Shown here in pieces: positions 58,679-64,000 of a stretch of DNA of 64,000 nucleotides. Source of the DNA: Flavobacteriaceae bacterium (GTDB lineage Bacteria; Bacteroidota; Bacteroidia; Flavobacteriales; Flavobacteriaceae); NCBI GenBank assembly GCA_024763365.1, contig JANTFO010000002.1, positions 1 through 64,000 of the forward strand. The letters run 5' to 3'. Each line of letters starts with the position of its first letter. The first letter of the stretch is position 1. Made by a program: the position numbers and the translations under genes. The notes below the pieces were generated by a model. The model was not told the DNA's origin. It saw nothing but the letters and a program-made list of their open reading frames with translations, and made no database searches.

Positions 58679-59227
58679 CTAAATAAATCTTCTAAATAAG
58701 ACAATAAGACCATTGACAATAATATAAGCTAAACAAAAGCTTATGAGAATAAACTTGAGAAATGCAAAATAATAAGCCATACTTACCCATTGCTGATCGA
58801 TACTGCCTGTAAGTATTTGGATTAAGCCAATATTTTCCAAAACATCAAAAAAGGCTGCTATGACTATCAGATAGATAAAAAACTGAGTCATACGTCTAAC
58901 TACTGGGCTTTTCCATGGTTTTCCAATTAAAAAAATTAGAAGAGACAAGAAGAAGGCATAAATAATTAAATACAAAAAATCAAAACCAATACTCAATCCT
59001 GCTATTCCCAAAACATGATTTTGATTCCATGTATCTATGATACTTTGTGTTAAATTAACATCTTTGGCCAGTTCAAAGGAAATAATACCATTTGGGCTGA
59101 ATTCAGTTTGTAAATTTTTATCAAAATGACGTAATGTTAAAAAACAAATTACAAATGATATAATGAAAAAAAAGAATAATCTCCTGTTTCTTTTATTGGT
59201 ATTTTTATGGAAGAATGAATATAGCAT
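58679..59227 (-). CDS. Hypothetical membrane protein
   Basis: 182 aa, about 4-5 TM helices. Confidence 0.7.
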   Translation of the reverse strand: MLYSFFHKNTNKRNRRLFFFFIISFVICFLTLRHFDKNLQTEFSPNGIISFELAKDVNLTQSIIDTWNQNHVLGIAGLSIGFDFLYLIIYAFFLSLLIFLIGKPWKSPVVRRMTQFFIYLIVIAAFFDVLENIGLIQILTGSIDQQWVSMAYYFAFLKFILISFCLAYIIVNGLIVLFRRFI

Positions 59228-59389
59228 AACCTAAGTATTTACATTACATTTAAGAATGGGAATAAATAAGCAGCATTCTCATTTTCAAGCCTTGCTTTCT
59301 ACAAATTTACAAAATAATTAATATAATTGTTAAATTTTACTCTTTAATTCAATCATTTCATCATGATATTTTATAATGTAAAAGAAAAA

Positions 59390-59413
59390 ACAGCATCCAA
59401 AACTAAATGCTGT
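59390..59413 (-). terminator. Intrinsic terminator closing the tRNA-Lys repeat cluster
   Basis: Minus strand ACAGCAT-ttagttttgg-ATGCTGTTTTTTC. Confidence 0.75.
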
Positions 59414-59420
59414 CTTTCTA

Positions 59421-59675
59421 AAAGTGACTTGGCCGGGTCTTCCCGATATCTCCGCCTCAGGCGGATCATCGGGACAGGCTTCTCTACTCAAATTAATTTC
59501 TCCACAAAAAAAAACAGAACTCAAAATCAATGAATTCTGTTTCCTAAAAGTGACTTGGCTGGGTCTTCCCGATATCTCCGTCTCAGGCGGATCATCGGGA
59601 CAGGCTTCTCGACCAACTTAATTTCTCCACAAAAAAAAACAGAACTCAAAATCAATGAATTCTGTTTCCTAAAAG
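59421..59675 (-). repeat. Two tandem ~126/125-bp units, each with tRNA-Lys 3' end, palindrome and terminator
   Basis: 'gtgacttggc[c/t]gggtct' occurs at 59424, 59550 and 59675 (the last is the real tRNA); the intervening sequences are almost identical. Confidence 0.9.
59631..59665 (-). terminator. Intrinsic terminator of tRNA-Lys
   Basis: Minus strand ACAGAATTC...GTTCTGT followed by T9. Confidence 0.8.
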
Positions 59676-59748
59676 TGACTTGGCTGGGTCTCGAACCCAG
59701 GACCACCTCCTTAAAAGGGAGGTGCTCTACCAACTGAGCTACCAAGTC
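59676..59748 (-). tRNA. tRNA-Lys (anticodon UUU)
   Basis: Minus strand GACTTGG TA GCTC AGTTGGTA GAGC A CCTCC CTTTTAA GGAGG TGGTC CTGGG TTCGAGA CCCAG CCAAGTC A: full cloverleaf, 73 nt, no encoded CCA. Confidence 0.96.
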
Positions 59749-59830
59749 ATAAATATTTTCTTCTAAAGCGGGTGCAAATATATAATCTTATTTAGTAATA
59801 TCAAATAAAGAATAAAAAAATATTTTTAAG

Positions 59831-60652
59831 CTATTCATTTTGCATGGCTTCACGGACTTTTTTGTATAAATTAGAAGAATATACAAAGTCAACGATAGCT
59901 TCATTATCAGTTTTAAAAATGGTTTCTTTAGAACCCTCCCAAGCTTTATAACCATCTTTAAGGAAAACGATTTTATCTCCAATTTCCATCACAGAATTCA
60001 TGTCGTGGGAATTGATCACGGTTGTCATATTATACTCTAAGGTAATCTCTCTAATAAGGTTGTCAATGACAATGGCTGTTCGTGGATCCAAACCAGAATT
60101 GGGTTCATCACAAAACAAATACCTTGGATTCATCACAATGGCACGTGCTATGGCTACTCTTTTTTTCATTCCTCCGGACAACTCTGATGGGAATAATTTA
60201 TTAGTGTTTAACAAATTAACCCGATCGAGCACAAAATTTACTCGATCTAACATTTCCTTATTAGTCTGGCTGGTAAACATCCGTAATGGAAACATTACAT
60301 TTTCTTCTACACTCATAGAATCATAAAGTGCACTTCCTTGAAAAACCATCCCAATCTCTTTTCTTATGTTTCGCTTTTCTTTTTCACTCAAATCATGAAA
60401 AATTCTTCCATCAAAAGATATTTGGCCACTATCAGGATCAAAAAGCCCCAACATACTTTTCATAAATACTGTTTTACCGGATCCACTTTGCCCAATTACC
60501 ATGCTGGTTTTACCTTTTTCAAAGTTTGCAGAAATACCTTTTAAAACATGCATTTCTCCAAAGGATTTGTGTATGTCATGTACGTTGATCATTACCCTAA
60601 AAGCATTTGAGTTAGAAAATAGTTCAACAATATAATCACTATACTGGTCCAC
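59831..60652 (-). CDS. ABC transporter ATP-binding protein (MlaF-like)
   Basis: VIGQSGSGKTVFMKSMLGL; LSGGMKKRVAIARAIVMNPRYLFCDEPNSGLDP. Confidence 0.92.
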   Translation of the reverse strand: MDQYSDYIVELFSNSNAFRVMINVHDIHKSFGEMHVLKGISANFEKGKTSMVIGQSGSGKTVFMKSMLGLFDPDSGQISFDGRIFHDLSEKEKRNIRKEIGMVFQGSALYDSMSVEENVMFPLRMFTSQTNKEMLDRVNFVLDRVNLLNTNKLFPSELSGGMKKRVAIARAIVMNPRYLFCDEPNSGLDPRTAIVIDNLIREITLEYNMTTVINSHDMNSVMEIGDKIVFLKDGYKAWEGSKETIFKTDNEAIVDFVYSSNLYKKVREAMQNE

Positions 60653-61332
60653 ACTACAGCCTTTGTACTGGCTCTACCTACCTCTAAGGCACCTCCTGAA
60701 ACCCTATGCCCGTGATAAGAGGCTATGGTAACCATCACAAAAGCAAAAACCAAAGTTTTGATTAACGCATATTGTATAAAATATGGGTCAAAATCCAATT
60801 GTATTCCCATGATATAATCCTCCGTAAAAAACAAATCTGTGATAATGCCAGCAGCCCAACCGCCGAATATACCGAGGAACATCGCTAATACAACCAATAC
60901 CGGATAAAATAATAAGACTGCCACAACTTTTGGTAAAACTAAATAATTGATAGAGTTTATCCCCATAATCTCCAAGGCGTCTATTTGTTCAGTTACTCGC
61001 ATAGTACCTATACTGGAGGTAATATATGAACCTACTTTACCAGCTAAAATCACTGAAATGAAAGTTGGTGCAAATTCAAGGATAACAGACCTTTTAGTAG
61101 CAAACCCAATAAGATATTTAGGAATAAATGGACTTTCTACGTTTAAAGCTGTTTGAATGGATACAACCCCTCCAACAAAAAAAGCAATGAATCCAACAAT
61201 ACCTAATGATTTTAATCCTAAATCATCTATCTCCCGAAAGAGTTGTTCCCAAAAGACCTTCCATTTTTCCGGTTTTTTAAAAACCTCTTTTAGCATTAAA
61301 AAAAAGGCCCCTATGTGATAAAAATAATGCAT
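60592..61332 (-). CDS. ABC transporter permease (MlaE-like)
   Basis: LEFAPTFISVILAGKVGSYITSSIGTMRVTEQIDALEIMGINSINYLVLPKVVA. Confidence 0.93.
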   Translation of the reverse strand: MHYFYHIGAFFLMLKEVFKKPEKWKVFWEQLFREIDDLGLKSLGIVGFIAFFVGGVVSIQTALNVESPFIPKYLIGFATKRSVILEFAPTFISVILAGKVGSYITSSIGTMRVTEQIDALEIMGINSINYLVLPKVVAVLLFYPVLVVLAMFLGIFGGWAAGIITDLFFTEDYIMGIQLDFDPYFIQYALIKTLVFAFVMVTIASYHGHRVSGGALEVGRASTKAVVWTSIVIILLNYFLTQMLLG

Positions 61333-61384
61333 TGATATATTAACAAAAGAAGTGCAATTTACAAATACTATACTTTTTAAATAG

Positions 61385-63298
61385 TTAAGAAAGGTTTATT
61401 TTTTTTAAAAGTGATTCATCCAAGTGTATCCACTCCTCCACCAATGCATCCAAATCATCCTTTTTTTCCTGATACTGTACAAAAAAGTTGACATCTAAAA
61501 CTGACGTTTCACTAGATGAAATTTTCCTTTCCATTTCTTCAATTTCTTTCTCAGTATTTTTAATAGCTATATCCAACTTGCTGATCTTATTTTTAATACG
61601 TTTTATTTCTTTTTGGAATTCTCTAGATAAATTGACTTTTTCTTTGGGCTTTTCACTTGATTCAGACTGCTTTTTTTCGACCTCTCTAAAATTCTCAAAG
61701 TTTCTTTCACCTAGGTAATAATCTATACCACCCAGAAACTCTTTAATCTTATGATCTCTAAATTCATATACCCTATCTACCAAACCTTGTAAAAATTCAC
61801 GATCGTGAGAAATCAAAATGATGCTACCATCAAATTCTTTTAAAGCCTTTTTCAATACTTTTTTTGAGCGCATATCTAAATGATTGGTTGGCTCGTCCAT
61901 GATCAATACGTTAAACGGATTCATCAACATTTTACACAAAGCCAAGCGGTTTCGTTCACCTCCGGATAACATTTTTACTTTCTTTTCTACATCATCTCCA
62001 CCAAATAAAAAACTTCCCAATCTATTTCTGATTTCAACCCTGTTCTGTTCGTTGGCTACTGTTTCCATCTCTTGCAACAGAGTGTTTTCAGCAGTTAAAT
62101 ATTCAGCCTGGTTTTGTGCAAAATAGCCTATTTTGACATTGCTCCCATGAATCAATTTACCTTTAAAATCTATTTCTTGTACCAAAATTTTTGCCAATGT
62201 AGTCTTCCCCATTCCATTTTGTCCAACAAAAGCTATTCTACTTCCTCTATCAAGTATTAGGTTATAATTATCAATCACTAGATTATCTCCATATGATTTT
62301 GTGATATTTTCCAATTCAAATATAATCTTACCTGGAGGTTCTGCATGGGGAAAGCGAACATTCATCACCGAATGATCTTCTGTATCTACTTCTATCGGCA
62401 CAATTTTTTCCAGCTTTTTAATTAAAGACTGAGCAAAAGCAGCTTTACTGGCTTTATAGCGAAACTTTTCAATAAGCTCTTTAGTTTGCTTGATCTTTTT
62501 ATCCTGATTTTTTTTTGCTTGTACTTGTTTTTCTATCAATCCTTTACGAATGCTTTGATAGGCGGAATAAGACTTTTTAAAATCATAAATATGGCCTAAT
62601 GAAATCTCAATAGTACGATTGGTGACCCGATCCAAAAACATCCTGTCATGTGAAACGAGTAATACAATACCTTTAAACTGCGACAAGAAATTCTCAAACC
62701 AGATAATGGAATCTATATCCAAGTGGTTGGTTGGTTCATCTAAAAGTAAAATATCATTCTGCTGCAAGAGGATTTTTGCCAATTCTATACGCATACGCCA
62801 CCCTCCGGAAAAATGTTCTGTCAACTGGTCAAAATTTTCACGCTTAAAACCTAAACCAAGTAATATTTTTTCCGTCTCGCCTTTATAAGTATAGCCCCCT
62901 AAAAGTTCATACTGATGTGTTAAGTCATCTAAACTATGCATTAGTTCATGATAAGCTTCACTTTCATAGTCAGTTTGCTCAGCTAAGGCTCTATTGATCT
63001 TATTGATTTTTTTTTCTGCGGCAATTATTTCTTCAAAAGCTTGATAGGTTTCCTCAAGAATAGTTTTACCCTGATTGAAATCGATGTCTTGTTTTAAAAA
63101 ACCAATTTTGGCATTTTTATCAATATTTAATTGGCCTTCGTATTCTTGTTCTCCGGCTATTACACGTAATAAAGTAGATTTACCGGCTCCGTTTTTTCCT
63201 GCCAAACCTACTCTGTTTCCAGGATTTAATTTAAAACTGATATTGGAAAACAAATAGGTCCCTGAAAAAGATACCGATAAATTCTGTAAATCAATCAT
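61385..63298 (-). CDS. ABC-F family ATP-binding protein
   Basis: Two ABC cassettes (GLAGKNGAGKSTLL, AFVGQNGMGKTTLA), LSGGERNRLAL, LLLDEPTNHLD; charged linker and C-terminal coiled coil. Confidence 0.93.
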   Translation of the reverse strand: MIDLQNLSVSFSGTYLFSNISFKLNPGNRVGLAGKNGAGKSTLLRVIAGEQEYEGQLNIDKNAKIGFLKQDIDFNQGKTILEETYQAFEEIIAAEKKINKINRALAEQTDYESEAYHELMHSLDDLTHQYELLGGYTYKGETEKILLGLGFKRENFDQLTEHFSGGWRMRIELAKILLQQNDILLLDEPTNHLDIDSIIWFENFLSQFKGIVLLVSHDRMFLDRVTNRTIEISLGHIYDFKKSYSAYQSIRKGLIEKQVQAKKNQDKKIKQTKELIEKFRYKASKAAFAQSLIKKLEKIVPIEVDTEDHSVMNVRFPHAEPPGKIIFELENITKSYGDNLVIDNYNLILDRGSRIAFVGQNGMGKTTLAKILVQEIDFKGKLIHGSNVKIGYFAQNQAEYLTAENTLLQEMETVANEQNRVEIRNRLGSFLFGGDDVEKKVKMLSGGERNRLALCKMLMNPFNVLIMDEPTNHLDMRSKKVLKKALKEFDGSIILISHDREFLQGLVDRVYEFRDHKIKEFLGGIDYYLGERNFENFREVEKKQSESSEKPKEKVNLSREFQKEIKRIKNKISKLDIAIKNTEKEIEEMERKISSSETSVLDVNFFVQYQEKKDDLDALVEEWIHLDESLLKKINLS

Positions 63299-63321
63299 TG
63301 TTGCAAAATAGCTATTTTATA

Positions 63322-64000
63322 TCAATTGATCGTATAGAATCTTTGAATGTCCATTTCTTGGGGTAGTTTTTGGGCATTTGTCATATGCTTATACAAAGTT
63401 TGGGCTAAATAAGGTGCGATAATCACTCCACGTGTACCTAATCCATTTAAAAGTGCCATATTTTTGTATGAGGGATGTATGCCAATAACAGGCCTTCTAT
63501 CCTTTACAGTAGGCCTGATACCGATTTTTCGAGCAACAATTTCATAAGGTACACTCAAAAAACTTTTTAACTTTTCTTCAATCTCAAATTGTGCTTCATC
63601 AGTTGGACTTAATGTGATATCCTCCCAGTTATACGTAGCGCCAGTAATGTATAGATTATCACCCAGAGGCACTAAAAATACACCAGATTTGATTGTAAAA
63701 TCTATAGTAAGTTCAGGAATTTTAAGTACTAACATTTCACCTTTAGCAGGTTTCATTTCAACCTCATTAAAAAAAGGATTATATAAAACATAAGAACCCT
63801 CTGAAAAAATAATTTTATTAAACTTAATATCCTGATACTTAACTCCATATTCATGATGTTCCAACAAACTGTATTTAAAATCTGAAAAAGTGAACAGGCC
63901 CTTTTCTATTAAATAAGACTTATAATCTTTTAATAGTTCTTCACCGGCTACCCTACCTACTCCATGTAACTCTCCAAAGCCAAAGGGTGTCTTTATGCCA
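63322..64000 (-). CDS. FAD-dependent oxidoreductase, DAO family (N-terminus outside window)
   Basis: Frame stays open past the track start to the window edge (..GIKTPFGFGELHGVGRVAGEELLKDYKSYLIEKGLF...); GIRPTVKDRRPVIGIHPSYKNMALLNGLGTRGVIIAPYLAQ. Confidence 0.85.
   Translation of the reverse strand, partial: GIKTPFGFGELHGVGRVAGEELLKDYKSYLIEKGLFTFSDFKYSLLEHHEYGVKYQDIKFNKIIFSEGSYVLYNPFFNEVEMKPAKGEMLVLKIPELTIDFTIKSGVFLVPLGDNLYITGATYNWEDITLSPTDEAQFEIEEKLKSFLSVPYEIVARKIGIRPTVKDRRPVIGIHPSYKNMALLNGLGTRGVIIAPYLAQTLYKHMTNAQKLPQEMDIQRFYTIN

Noticed and set aside
59330-59745. ORFs overlapping the tRNA-Lys cluster (59330..59530 -, 59424..59621 +, 59527..59745 -, 59555..59737 +)
   Set aside because: They translate the tRNA and its tandem repeat units (e.g. 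VAQLVEHLPFKEVVLGSRPSQ is a tRNA read-through artefact).

Overview
This is a chromosomal window from an AT-rich Bacteroidota genome, most likely Flavobacteriia. The evidence is gene content and order, GIGTTNP-type surface proteins, TonB receptors, monomeric Icd, DUF349/DUF368 proteins, a DUF4350/MoxR/DUF58 cluster, and TTG-N19-TAnnTTTG promoters. Most of it is ordinary housekeeping sequence: rfbC, mtaB, rsmD, holA, tnaA, rplS, icd, aroE, recG, gcvT, aroQ, xerD-like, rny, zapA, bcp, mlaFE-like and ABC-F genes. I see no prophage, transposase or CRISPR array. The most unusual signal is in the intergenic DNA. Five intergenic intervals (13398-13479, 14394-14471, 17028-17370, 47451-47521, 54844-54968) contain runs of short direct repeats with a strict 7-nt period (one block is 8 nt). 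Each locus has its own unit sequence. The runs mostly occur as two blocks facing each other: C-poor on the top strand at the left, G-poor at the right. Other items worth checking are: (a) a tRNA-Lys gene followed by two ~126-bp tandem units, each carrying the tRNA 3' end, a palindrome and a terminator; (b) a probable unannotated 6S RNA between zapA and rny; (c) two 33-nt perfect palindromes with compensated base changes, each in a 45-nt convergent junction; (d) a palindromic repeat nested in the loop of a terminator; (e) a promoter- and terminator-bounded gene relic with many in-frame stops between rplS and icd; (f) a tandem FqrB/TrxR-like pair in which one copy has lost the NADPH RRxxxxR motif; (g) a putative copper-type TonB receptor operon; (h) a solo SH3-MBL-coiled-coil protein. 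All identifications were made by eye, without database searches.
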